Assembly (NCBI GenBank): GCA_964600165.1
Contig: CAZRIP010000036.1
Coordinates: forward strand, 1 to 29,138
Source: CAZRIP01 sp964600165
GTDB lineage: Bacteria > Elusimicrobiota > Elusimicrobia > UBA1565 > UBA9628
DNA length: 29,138 nt
Direction: 5' to 3'
Made by a program: the position numbers and the translations under genes. The notes under the pieces are model-generated. The model searched no databases, was not told the origin of the DNA, and was given only the letters and a program-made list of their open reading frames with translations. This document shows positions 15,723 through 24,218 of the stretch, piece by piece. Position 1 is the stretch's first letter, and every line of letters starts with the position of its first letter.

Positions 15723-17180
15723 ATGATGCTCAGCCTCGTCACCTTCCTCCCTCTCCTCGGAGCCCTGCTCATCCTCGCGGTTCCGAAAGAAAAGGAGCGG
15801 GCGATCCAAGCCGTCGCGCTGATCGCGGCCGGCCTCTCGCTGGCGGTCTCGCTGGCGATGATCGCGCTCTTCGACAAGACGACGCCCAACATGCAGTTCA
15901 TCGAGCGCTTCAGCTGGATCCCGTCGATGGACATCCACTACGTCCTCGGCGTCGACGGCCTTTCCTTCCCGCTGATCCTGCTGACGACGTTCATGACCTT
16001 CCTCGCGCTGATCGGCTCGCTCGGCATCAAGGAACGGATCAAGGAGTACTTCTTCTGGTTCCTCGTGCTGGAAACGGGAATGCTCGGGGTGTTTGAGTCT
16101 TTAGATCTCGTGCTCTTCTACGTGTTCTGGGAGATCACGCTCGTGCCGATGTATTTCTTGATCGGCATCTGGGGCGGCCCGAAGAAGGAGTTCGCGGCCA
16201 TCAAGTTCTTCTTGTACACGCTGTCCGGGTCCGTCTTCATGCTGCTGGCCATCTTGGCGGTGTATTTCAACACGACGCCGCACACCTTCGACCTGATGAC
16301 GCTGATGAACGCGCACGTGGGCTGGAGCGCCAAGTTCCAGATCCTCGTTTTCCTGGGCTTCTACTTCGGCTTCGCGATCAAGATCCCGGCCTTCCCGTTC
16401 CACACGTGGCTGCCGCTCGCGCACGTCGAGGCCGCGACGGCGGTATCGGTCATCCTGGCGGCGGTGCTGCTCAAGATGGGAGTCTACGGCCTCATGCGCA
16501 TCTCTTACGGGATGCTGCCGCTGGGCTTTACGTGGTTCTTGCCGATGCTCATCGCGATCGCCACGATCAACATCGTCTACGGCGCGCTGTGCGCGATGGC
16601 GCAGACCGACATGAAGAAGATGGTGGCCTACTCGTCGGTCAACCACATGGGTTATTGCTTGCTCGGCATCGCGGGCATGACGGCGACGGGCTTCACGGGC
16701 GCCGCGCTCCAAATGATCAACCACGGCGTCATCACGGGAGCGCTGTTCCTTCTCGTCGGCGTTATTTATGACAGGGCCCATACCCGCGACATCTCCGCCT
16801 TCGGCGGCCTCGCGGCGCGCGTGCCGGTCTACGCGGGCCTGATGTTCCTGGCCTGCTTCGCCTCGCTGGGCCTGCCCGGCCTTTCCGGCTTCATCGGCGA
16901 GTTCTTCTGCTTCCTCGGCGCCTTCAGCCGCTGGAAGGTCTACACCGCGGTCTCGGTCCTCGGAGTCCTGTGCACGGCCGCCTTCTTCCTGCGCATGATG
17001 GAGAAGGTGTTCCTCGGGCCGTTCAACGCGAAGTGGCAGGGCCTGCAGGACATCAGCGCGCGCGAGCTGGCCTCCATTCTGCCCTTGGCGGCGGCGACGA
17101 TCGCGCTCGGCGTGTGGCCGAACCTCGCCCTCGACTTCATGAACACCACGCTGATCCACATGGCGGGGCTTTTTAAGTGA
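15723..17180 (+). CDS. nuoM: NADH-quinone oxidoreductase subunit M (antiporter-like proton pump)
   Basis: This 485-residue protein contains Glu137 (FWEITLVPMYFLIG), Lys220 (FAIKIPAFPFHTWLP) and Lys251, the charged residues of the central proton path. HTWLPLAHVEAATAVSVILA is the family signature. Its length is close to that of E. coli NuoM. AGGAG at 15709-15713 precedes ATG 15723; the next codon is also ATG, so the exact first Met is uncertain by one residue. The stop overlaps the nuoN GTG (GTGA). Confidence 0.97.
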   Translation: MMLSLVTFLPLLGALLILAVPKEKERAIQAVALIAAGLSLAVSLAMIALFDKTTPNMQFIERFSWIPSMDIHYVLGVDGLSFPLILLTTFMTFLALIGSLGIKERIKEYFFWFLVLETGMLGVFESLDLVLFYVFWEITLVPMYFLIGIWGGPKKEFAAIKFFLYTLSGSVFMLLAILAVYFNTTPHTFDLMTLMNAHVGWSAKFQILVFLGFYFGFAIKIPAFPFHTWLPLAHVEAATAVSVILAAVLLKMGVYGLMRISYGMLPLGFTWFLPMLIAIATINIVYGALCAMAQTDMKKMVAYSSVNHMGYCLLGIAGMTATGFTGAALQMINHGVITGALFLLVGVIYDRAHTRDISAFGGLAARVPVYAGLMFLACFASLGLPGLSGFIGEFFCFLGAFSRWKVYTAVSVLGVLCTAAFFLRMMEKVFLGPFNAKWQGLQDISARELASILPLAAATIALGVWPNLALDFMNTTLIHMAGLFK

Positions 17181-18595
17181 ACAACCTGCACTTGATCTAC
17201 CCCGAGATCGCGCTCGGCGCGATGGCTCTGGGCCTCATGGTGGCCGATCTGTTCGTGGCCGCCCGGCACGGCCGGCTGCTCTACCACCTGGGCTGGCTCG
17301 TCTCGGTCGTGACGCTGTGCCTCGTGGGGTTCACCATCAGCGACTCGTCGCATCTGCAGGGCGTGGGTCAGCTCTGGGCGGTCGATCCGCTCAGCCAGTT
17401 CTTCAAGATGCTGGTCTTGCTGACGACCGTCCTCGCGCTGCTGCTCGGGCTCGAGTACAAGCAGCTGCCGCCGCGGCACGCGGGCGTCTTCGTCTGCCTG
17501 CTTCTGCTCGCGACGACGGGCATGATGTTCCTCGTGTCTTCAATCGATCTTCTCATGACCTTCGTCTCGCTGGAGTTGATCTCGTTGACCTCGTTCGTCC
17601 TCGCCGGCTTCGAGCGCGGCAACGTCCGCTCCAACGAAGGCGCGGTCAAGTACTTCCTGTTCGGCGCGTTCTCATCGGCGGTGATGGCCTTCGGCATCTC
17701 CCTGTTCTACGGCGCGACGGGGACGACCCAGCTCGTGGGCCTCAAGGAGACCGGCGGGCCGCTGCTCATCTTGGGCGTCTTGCTGGTGCTGCTCGGATTC
17801 TGCTTCAAGGCGTCCGTGGCGCCGATGCACTTCTGGGTGCCGGACGCTTACGAGGGCGCTCCGACGCCCGTGACCGCCTATCTTTCGATCGCGCCCAAGA
17901 TCGCCACGCTGGCGGCGATGGTCCGCGTGTTTAACGTCCTCCTTCCTGCTTCCATACTGGATCTGACGACCGTGCTCGCGCTGCTGGCGGGGCTGACGAT
18001 GACGATCGGCAACTTCACCGCGTTCTTCCAGACCGACGTCAAGCGCCTGCTCGCCTACTCGTCGATCGCCCAGGCCGGCTACATCATGATCGCGATCGTC
18101 GCCGGGAACACGCTCGGCATCGAGGGCGTCCTGCTCTATTCTTTCGTCTACGTGTCGATGAACATCGGCGCGTTCGCGGTGGCGCAGGCCGTCTGCGACC
18201 ACGGGCGGGGGAACTACGACCTCTCCTCCTTCGACGGGCTCGCGCGCCGCTCCTTCGGGCTCGCGCTCGCGATGTCTTTTTTCCTGCTCTCGCTCGCGGG
18301 CATCCCGCCGCTGGCGGGCTTCATCGGCAAGTTCTACATCTTCTCGGCGGCGGTCCAGTCCCATCACTACGGTCTGGCGACCGTCGGCGTGATCAACAGC
18401 GTGGTGTCGGTCTACTACTACATGAAGATCGCCTACCACATGTTCTTCAAGCCGGCGAAGGATCAAGCTCCCGTCGAGATCGGGCCCTATCTCTACGGCG
18501 GCCTGGCCGTCGCCGTCGCGGGAGTGATCTTGTTCGGGATCTATCCCGAGCCCCTCGTCGCCAGCATCCAAGCCTCGGCGCAGTACTTGCCGTAA
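17177..18595 (+). CDS. nuoN: NADH-quinone oxidoreductase subunit N (antiporter-like proton pump)
   Basis: This 472-residue protein is the third antiporter-like subunit. Glu133 (SLELISLTSFVLAGF) and Lys211 (CFKASVAPMHFWVPD) are in place, followed by APTPVTAYLSIAPK. It starts at GTG 17177, inside the nuoM stop, and is the last gene of the operon. It ends 15 bases from the convergent cyclase gene. Only a very short GGGG-CAG-CCCC hairpin without a T run lies between them, so no clear terminator is visible. Confidence 0.96.
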   Translation: MNNLHLIYPEIALGAMALGLMVADLFVAARHGRLLYHLGWLVSVVTLCLVGFTISDSSHLQGVGQLWAVDPLSQFFKMLVLLTTVLALLLGLEYKQLPPRHAGVFVCLLLLATTGMMFLVSSIDLLMTFVSLELISLTSFVLAGFERGNVRSNEGAVKYFLFGAFSSAVMAFGISLFYGATGTTQLVGLKETGGPLLILGVLLVLLGFCFKASVAPMHFWVPDAYEGAPTPVTAYLSIAPKIATLAAMVRVFNVLLPASILDLTTVLALLAGLTMTIGNFTAFFQTDVKRLLAYSSIAQAGYIMIAIVAGNTLGIEGVLLYSFVYVSMNIGAFAVAQAVCDHGRGNYDLSSFDGLARRSFGLALAMSFFLLSLAGIPPLAGFIGKFYIFSAAVQSHHYGLATVGVINSVVSVYYYMKIAYHMFFKPAKDQAPVEIGPYLYGGLAVAVAGVILFGIYPEPLVASIQASAQYLP

Positions 18596-18610
18596 CGGCG
18601 GGGGCAGCCC

Positions 18611-19912
18611 CTAGCGGCTCCAGTCCGCGGGGTCGAACGAGGACATCTTCATCAGGCGCCACGCGGCGTAGGCCGCGATCAGGCCGGTCCAGCGCCACGC
18701 GCCGCCGCTCGCGCCCAGCGCGGCCGATTGAGCGCGCAGGAATTCGGGCAAGCCGGCCGCCCAGGACGCTCCCGCGGGCAGCGCGCGCGCGCACCCGGCG
18801 GCCGTCAGCAGAGCCGCGGCCGACAGCAGCAGCGGCCCCGCGACCTCGCGATCGGGATAAGCCTGAAGAAAACCCACATACGAGGCGAGCGCGGCGACCG
18901 CCAAGCCCAGACCCCCGACGAGCGCGATCTCGAAGGAAAGCGCCGGAGCTCCCGGAGCGAGCTCGTAGAGCGAGAAGACCACGCCGACGATCAAAGCCAT
19001 GCCGGCCGCCCTCGCCACCCAGGAGCGGCCGCAGGATCGCATCAACGCGACGGCCGCGAGCGCGGCGGCCCAGCCGCCGCCGAGCCAATCGGCGTGAACG
19101 ACGGAGAGCCAGGGCTTGCCGAAAAACAGCGCGAAGAGAGCCGCGAAAAGCAGCCCCGTGAAGACCGTCGGACTGGACGGGCCGATCGCCGGCGCGGGGG
19201 GAGGGGGCGGCGAAGGAGCCTCGGTCCTCACCGGCGAAACCGCGGCGGGCTCAGGCGCGCGAAGCGGCTCGGGTTCGGGCTCGGCCGCGGGCGGCGGGGG
19301 CGCAGGCTCGGGCTCGCGCGGCTCCTGCGGGAGCGGCTCCGGGATCACGATATGGATCGAGGTCCGGAGGGCGCGAGCCTCGCCGCGGTCGGGCGCGGCC
19401 TCGCTGTTGAGGAAGACCTCGAGCGGCTCGTCCAAGCCCTTCAGCTCCACTTCGCCGATGCTCGAGAAGCGCTTGCCCAGCCGCGCCTTGACTTGCGCGT
19501 AGGCCTCGCGGGAAAGACAGATCGCGCCGCCAGGCGTGACGCTCTGCAGGCGCGAGGCGATGTTGACCCAGTCGCCGTAGACGTCATCGTCGTCGACGAC
19601 GACGTCGCCGACGTGGATCGAGACGCGGACCTTGAGCTGATAGGGGCCCGGCAAGTCGGCATTTCGCTTGGCGAACTCATCCTGCGCCTCGAGCGCGCAT
19701 TGGACGGCGTTGACGGCGCTCGGGAACTCGATGAGATAGGAATCGCCGATCGATTTGACGACCAGGCCGGAGTACTTGAACGCGAGCTCGTCGAAGACCT
19801 TGTTATGCGCCTTGAGGCTGTCGAGCGCCAAGCTCTCGCGCTCGTGCATCAGGCGCGTGTAGCCCTCGATGTCGGTGAACATGATGGCGGCCAGCATCCT
19901 GCGTTCGGCCAT
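18611..19912 (-). CDS. Class III adenylate cyclase with C-terminal membrane domain
   Basis: The protein has 433 residues. The cyclase domain occupies ~5-170: metal ligands Asp14 (MFTDIEGYTR) and Asp57 (SIGDSYL), adenine-selecting Lys53 and Asp110, and transition-state Asn117 and Arg121 (DWVNIASRL). All catalytic positions of a self-sufficient homodimer are present, and the Lys/Asp pair predicts ATP as substrate. Residues ~171-245 are a Pro/Glu/Ala-rich linker. From about 248 five or six hydrophobic helices follow. Most membrane cyclases of this class put sensor and membrane parts before the catalytic domain, so the order is reversed here. The product would be cytoplasmic cAMP. A TATACT hexamer ends eight bases before ATG 19912 and no ribosome site is visible. 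It diverges from the transglutaminase-like gene across 47 bases. Confidence 0.9.
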   Translation of the reverse strand: MAERRMLAAIMFTDIEGYTRLMHERESLALDSLKAHNKVFDELAFKYSGLVVKSIGDSYLIEFPSAVNAVQCALEAQDEFAKRNADLPGPYQLKVRVSIHVGDVVVDDDDVYGDWVNIASRLQSVTPGGAICLSREAYAQVKARLGKRFSSIGEVELKGLDEPLEVFLNSEAAPDRGEARALRTSIHIVIPEPLPQEPREPEPAPPPPAAEPEPEPLRAPEPAAVSPVRTEAPSPPPPPAPAIGPSSPTVFTGLLFAALFALFFGKPWLSVVHADWLGGGWAAALAAVALMRSCGRSWVARAAGMALIVGVVFSLYELAPGAPALSFEIALVGGLGLAVAALASYVGFLQAYPDREVAGPLLLSAAALLTAAGCARALPAGASWAAGLPEFLRAQSAALGASGGAWRWTGLIAAYAAWRLMKMSSFDPADWSR

Positions 19913-19920
19913 GCGCGGAA

Positions 19921-19926
19921 AGTATA
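19921..19926 (-). promoter_or_regulatory. Candidate -10 element (TATACT) of the adenylate cyclase gene
   Basis: On the minus strand TATACT ends eight bases before the ATG. Transcription would begin one or two bases before the start codon. No -35 match is seen at normal spacing. Confidence 0.4.
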
Positions 19927-19947
19927 GCCCCGATTGGCGAAATTTGG

Positions 19948-19953
19948 TAGCCT
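19948..19953 (+). promoter_or_regulatory. Candidate -10 element (TAGCCT) of the transglutaminase-like gene
   Basis: TAGCCT fits TANNNT and ends six bases before ATG 19960. Transcription would begin at the A of the start codon. No ribosome site or -35 box is visible in the 47-base divergent gap. Confidence 0.3.
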
Positions 19954-19959
19954 CAAGCG

Positions 19960-20961
19960 ATGCGCACGGCTCTGCCCCAGGCCCTCGCCTGGCCGCTGCT
20001 CCTGGCCTCGCTTTGCGTCTCGGGACTGACGGGCGCGAGCGTCGAGCGCAGGCTTTTCCCGGGCGTTCCTGAAGGCGCGGACCGCCTCTTCGCTCAAGAC
20101 AGCGATCCCCAACCAGGCAGCGCGGGGCAGGCCTCCCAGCGCCTGCGCCAGACCGCCGATTCCTACGTCGCCGACTACCGCTTCCTGAACTTCAACCACG
20201 ATGAGCTCTCCGTGCGCTTTCAAAGCCGGAAGTCGGCCTTGGGACCGTACAACGCCGAATACGGCTACTCGAAGAAGGACCTGGCCGAGCTCAGCCAATG
20301 GCAGGAGAACGCGCGGCAGGGCATCTATCGCCTGGCCGTCAAGTCGCACAAGAGCCAGTCCCAGCTCGACGCCGCCCTCGCCAACATCAAGGCCCAGTAC
20401 GACCAAAAAGTCGCGGAGTACATGCAGTCGAAAGCCTGTCACGTCTACCCTCAAAACGTCGTCGAGGTCGATGTGCCGCTTGTCGTGCGCCGCAACGCCC
20501 CTTTGCTCAAGTCGATCGCCGGGGCGCTCGACCAAGTCGCGCAGCAGAAGCAGTACGACCAGGAAAGCGTCATCGGCGCCGTCGCCTCGCTCGTCCAGAC
20601 GGCGCTCGTCTACAAGGTGCCGCCGGACATCGTCGGCGACGTCCACACCGTCGGCTTCGTGCCTCCGGTGACGACCCTCGTGCAGGGCTGGGGCGATTGC
20701 CAGACGAAGACCGCCTTGCTCGCCTCCGTGCTCGCGAATTGGCCCAGCATGCGGATGGTGGGCGTCGCCGTCCCGGGGCACTATCTGATGGCCGTCCTGC
20801 GCATCCCGGGCAAGGACGAGGCTTTCGTCGAGCACGAAGGCCTTCAATACGTGCTCATCGAGCCGGCCGGACCGGCGTGGCTGCCGCCCGGCATGATCTC
20901 GGAGCACAGCCAAGAGCTCATGGCCGCCTCGGACGGCTTCCGGATCGACCCGTTTTTCTGA
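19960..20961 (+). CDS. Exported transglutaminase-like cysteine peptidase/amidase
   Basis: This 333-residue protein has an N-terminal hydrophobic segment (about 8-24) fitting a signal peptide or anchor. Residues ~55-160 are helical and charged. The C-terminal third holds a transglutaminase-like core: Cys247 in GWGDCQTKTALLASVL, His274 in VPGHYLMAV and Glu301 in LIEPAG, where many homologues have Asp. The Cys-His-acid order fits bacterial members that act as peptidases or amidases rather than protein crosslinkers; the substrate is unknown. The gene is followed after 14 bases by a DUF350 membrane protein, and the two are probably co-transcribed. Confidence 0.75.
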   Translation: MRTALPQALAWPLLLASLCVSGLTGASVERRLFPGVPEGADRLFAQDSDPQPGSAGQASQRLRQTADSYVADYRFLNFNHDELSVRFQSRKSALGPYNAEYGYSKKDLAELSQWQENARQGIYRLAVKSHKSQSQLDAALANIKAQYDQKVAEYMQSKACHVYPQNVVEVDVPLVVRRNAPLLKSIAGALDQVAQQKQYDQESVIGAVASLVQTALVYKVPPDIVGDVHTVGFVPPVTTLVQGWGDCQTKTALLASVLANWPSMRMVGVAVPGHYLMAVLRIPGKDEAFVEHEGLQYVLIEPAGPAWLPPGMISEHSQELMAASDGFRIDPFF

Positions 20962-20975
20962 AATAGGAGACATCC

Positions 20976-21515
20976 ATGTTCGTCACCCGCGTCGTCATCA
21001 GCATCTTCGAGTTCACGCTCTCCGTCGTCATGTCGGGCCTGACGATCGGCCTGACCTATCGCGTTTTCATCTCCGCGAACCCGGACTTCGACATGGAGGC
21101 CGAGATCGGCAAGGGCAACACGGCCGTCGGCGTCCTCATGGGGGCGATCCTGTTCTCGGCCTCCCTGATCTTGCAGCGCGGGCTGTCGTCGGTCGTCAGC
21201 ATGTTCAGGCTGCAGATGAGCGCGCCCGCCGAAGGCGGGTTCGCGCTCTGGCAGCTCGGGCTCATGACGCTCGGCCATCTCATGATGTCGCTCGTGCTGG
21301 CGCTCTTGACGATCTCGATCACCTTGCGCCTCTTCGGAAAATTGACGCGGCGCTTCCGGGCCGGCCAGGAGCTGCAAAAGGGCAACATGGCCGTCGGCGT
21401 CCTGCTTTCGGCCGTGGTCATCATCGCCGCGCTCTACGTCGGCGAGGGCGTCAGCTCGCTGTCGAAGGCCTTGGTGCCCCAGCCCTCGCTTTCCCGCGTC
21501 CAAATTCTGAGGTAA
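20976..21515 (+). CDS. DUF350 family membrane protein (two tandem repeats)
   Basis: This 179-residue protein has four hydrophobic segments (about 5-30, 47-68, 90-119, 136-158). The DUF350 motif occurs twice: GNTAVGVLMGAILFSAS (47-63) and GNMAVGVLLSAVVIIAA (136-152), each after a short charged loop. DUF350 proteins (E. coli YjfL type) are inner-membrane proteins of unknown function. ATG 20976 follows a TAGGAGA ribosome site (20964-20970). The transglutaminase-like gene upstream suggests an envelope role, which is inference. Confidence 0.85.
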   Translation: MFVTRVVISIFEFTLSVVMSGLTIGLTYRVFISANPDFDMEAEIGKGNTAVGVLMGAILFSASLILQRGLSSVVSMFRLQMSAPAEGGFALWQLGLMTLGHLMMSLVLALLTISITLRLFGKLTRRFRAGQELQKGNMAVGVLLSAVVIIAALYVGEGVSSLSKALVPQPSLSRVQILR

Positions 21516-21521
21516 ATAAGC

Positions 21522-21527
21522 TAAAAT
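21522..21527 (+). promoter_or_regulatory. Candidate -10 element (TAAAAT) of preT
   Basis: TAAAAT lies in the 20-base gap after the DUF350 gene and ends eight bases before ATG 21536. It could begin a nearly leaderless transcript of the pyrimidine locus. No -35 match is visible. Confidence 0.35.
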
Positions 21528-21535
21528 TCGACGGA

Positions 21536-22930
21536 ATGGACGCCGCGACCCGCAAGGTCTTCGACGAGCGTTTCAAGGAGCTCCACCCGGCGCTCGAGCC
21601 CTAGGAAGCCGCCGTCGAGGCCCACCGCTGCCTTTATTGCTACGACGCGCCTTGCGTCACGGCCTGCCCGACGCACATCGACGTTCCCCGCTTCATCAAG
21701 CAAATCAGCTCCGATAATCTGCTCGGGTCCGCCAAGACGATCCTCGAGGCCAACGCGCTCGGCCACTCCTGCGCGCGCGCCTGCCCCGTGGAGGTCCTTT
21801 GCGAAGGGGCGTGCGTCTATCACGAGTGGCAGGAACGCCCGATCTCGATCGCGGCGCTGCAGCGCCGCGCCACCGACGCGCTCAATGAGTCCGGCCGCCA
21901 GCCCTTCAAGCCCGGGCCGGACAACGGGCGCCAGGTGGCCGTCGTCGGCGCGGGGCCGGCCGGCGTCGCCTGCGCGACCTATCTTCGCCGCCTCGGCTAC
22001 GGCGTGACGATCTACGATCGCGACAAGACGCCCGGCGGCCTCAACACGTTCGGCATCGCCGAATATAAGATGACCGCCAAGGTCTCGCTCGATGAGATCG
22101 AGCGAGCCCTCAAGCTCGGCATCAAGCTCGAGCTCGGAGTGGAGATCGGCAAGGACCTCTCGGTTGATAAGCTGCGCTCGGAGTACGACGCGCTCTTCGT
22201 CGGCATCGGCCTGGGCGACACGAATAATCTCCGCGTGCCGGGCGAGGATCTCAAGGGAGTCTGGGACGCTCTCTCCTTTATCCGGTGCGTCAAGGAGCGC
22301 GACCTGAAGCCGCTCGGCAAGAGCGCCTGCACGATCGTCATCGGCGCCGGCAACACGTCGATCGACGCCGTGACCCAATCCAAACGCGCCGGCGCGGCGC
22401 GCGTGATCATGGCCTATCGCCGCGGCGAGGAGGAGATGGGCGCCTACGGCTTCGAGTACGCGCTCGCCAAATCCGACGGCGCCGAGTTCCTCTGGAACGC
22501 CGCGCCGGTGCGCGTCCTCGGCAAGACGAAAGTCGAGGGCGTGGAGTTCCAGCGCACGAAGACCGTCGCGGGCAAGCTGCAGCCCGCGCCGAAATCCAAT
22601 TTCACCGTGGCCTGCGACCGCGTGATCAAAGCCATCGGCCAGACCAAGCAGTTGACGCTCGCGAAAACGCTCGGCCTCGCCCTCGAGAAGGACGGGCGCA
22701 TCCAAGTCGACCCGGACACGCTGCAGACCTCCGCCGCCGGCGTCTTCGCGGGCGGCGACGCGATCAACGGCGGCAAGGAAGTCGTCAACGCCGCGGCCGA
22801 CGGCAAGCGCGCGGCCTGGGGCATCCATCGGAGATTGCAGCCCGGGAAGCCGCCGCCTCCGGGCAACGACTATTGGATCTCCACCATCGACGGGCGCAAG
22901 GTCGCTCCGATCCCGGAAAGACATGGCTGA
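21536..22930 (+). CDS. preT: Dihydropyrimidine dehydrogenase, NAD(H)/FAD subunit PreT, interrupted by an in-frame TAG at codon 23
   Basis: Read through, the frame encodes 464 residues of the PreT family. Codon 23 (21602-21604) is TAG. Directly after it comes the conserved iron-sulfur segment HRCLYCYDAPCVTACPTHID (Cys32, 35, 40, 44), then more cysteines at 79, 83, 89 and 93. The FAD-binding loop is GAGPAG (138-143) and the NAD(P)-binding loop GAGNTS (270-275); GVFAGGDAING lies near the end. PreT passes electrons from NADH through FAD and iron-sulfur clusters to PreA. After the TAG the first in-frame ATG, GTG or TTG is GTG 21788, which would drop the first cluster motif and give 380 residues. 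A C-to-T change of CAG to TAG explains the stop most simply. The 3' end overlaps preA by eight bases. Confidence 0.85.
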
Positions 22931-24218
22931 TCTCTCGACGAACTGCGCCGGCATCAAGTCCCCGAACCCGTTTTGGCTCGCGTCCGCTCCGCCGTCGAAC
23001 TCCGGCGAGCAGGTCATGCGCGCCTTCGAGTACGGCTGGGGCGGCGCCGTGTGGAAGACGATGGGGCAGGACCCGCCCGTCATCAACGTCACGTCGCGCT
23101 ACGGCTCGATCGACCTCGGCGGCCAGAAGATCGCCGGCTTCAACAACATCGAGCTGATCACCGACCGGCCGCTCGAGGACAACCTGAAGGAAATCTATCA
23201 GGTGAAAAAGCGTTTCGCGAAGCACGCCGTCGTCGCGTCCTTGATGGTGCCCTGCGAGCGCAAGGCCTGGCACGACATCGTCAAGAAGGTCTGCGACGCG
23301 GGCTCCGACGGCATCGAGCTCAATTTCGGCTGCCCGCACGGCATGAGCGAGCGCGGCATGGGCTCGGCCGTCGGCCAGGTGCCCGAGTACGTGAAGATGG
23401 TCACTGAGTTCGTCAAGGAGAAGTCCTCGGTGCCCGTGCTCGTCAAGCTCACGCCGAACGTCGCCGACGTCCGGTTCCCCGCGCGCGCGGCGAAGGCGGG
23501 GGGAGCGGACGGCGTCGCGCTCATCAACACGATCAACTCCATCATGGGCGTGGACCTCAAGACCCTCAAGCCCAAGTTCGCCGTCGGCGGCAAGGTGTCC
23601 CACGGCGGCTACTGCGGCCCGGCGGTCAAGCCCATCGCGCTCAACATGGTCAGCCAGATCGCGACGGACGCCGAGACCAAGGGCCTTCCGATCTCCGGCA
23701 TCGGCGGCATCTCCACGTGGTCCGACGCCGTGGAGTTCATGCTGCTCGGCTCGTCCTCGGTCCAGCTTTGCACGGCGGTCATGCACTACGGCTTTCGCAT
23801 CATCGAGGAGCTCACCGCCGGCCTCGAGGACTGGATGGACGAGCAGGGCTTTACGAAGCTCGACGACTTCATCGGCAAGTCGGCGGGGGACATCGTCGAC
23901 TGGAAGACGCTCAACCTCCATCACAAGACGGTCGCCAAGATCGACCACGCCAAGTGCATCGGCTGCGACCTCTGCTACGTCGCCTGCAACGACACGGCGC
24001 ACCAGTGCATCGTCATCGACAAGAAGAAGAACGGGCGCAAGCCCGTCGTCATCGAGGAAGACTGCGTCGGCTGCAACCTCTGCTCCCTGGTCTGCCCCGT
24101 CGACGGCTGCATCACGATGACCGAGGTCAAGACGGGCCACAAGCCCCTGACCTGGGAGCAGTACACCAAGAACGGCTTCACGGGCTATAAAGAAGTCTAC
24201 AAGCGGATGCACGGCTGA
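22923..24218 (+). CDS. preA: Dihydropyrimidine dehydrogenase, catalytic subunit PreA
   Basis: This 431-residue protein has an FMN-binding TIM barrel (1 to ~320) and two C-terminal 4Fe-4S clusters. The active-site segment is ELNFGCPHGMSERGMG: Asn134 and Cys137 match Asn668 and the catalytic Cys671 of mammalian dihydropyrimidine dehydrogenase. Phosphate-binding ISGIGGISTW follows. Cluster motifs are Cys345-348-351-355 (CIGCDLCYVAC) and Cys381-384-387-391 (CVGCNLCSLVC). With PreT it reduces uracil or thymine to the 5,6-dihydro form with NADH, and the reaction is reversible. It is cytoplasmic. The start overlaps preT; the stop shares TGATG with the next gene. Confidence 0.96.
   Translation: MADLSTNCAGIKSPNPFWLASAPPSNSGEQVMRAFEYGWGGAVWKTMGQDPPVINVTSRYGSIDLGGQKIAGFNNIELITDRPLEDNLKEIYQVKKRFAKHAVVASLMVPCERKAWHDIVKKVCDAGSDGIELNFGCPHGMSERGMGSAVGQVPEYVKMVTEFVKEKSSVPVLVKLTPNVADVRFPARAAKAGGADGVALINTINSIMGVDLKTLKPKFAVGGKVSHGGYCGPAVKPIALNMVSQIATDAETKGLPISGIGGISTWSDAVEFMLLGSSSVQLCTAVMHYGFRIIEELTAGLEDWMDEQGFTKLDDFIGKSAGDIVDWKTLNLHHKTVAKIDHAKCIGCDLCYVACNDTAHQCIVIDKKKNGRKPVVIEEDCVGCNLCSLVCPVDGCITMTEVKTGHKPLTWEQYTKNGFTGYKEVYKRMHG

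Noticed and set aside
21602..21604. TAG in preT as evidence for a reassigned genetic code
   Set aside because: TAG ends at least six other genes in this window (457-459, 460-462 minus, 8737-8739, 9911-9913, 15708-15710, 18611-18613 minus), so it is a normal stop here.
22084..22106. 10-bp perfect inverted repeat with GAG loop inside preT
   Set aside because: It lies within the well-conserved coding segment SLDEIERA and is explained by codon choice; no regulatory context supports it.
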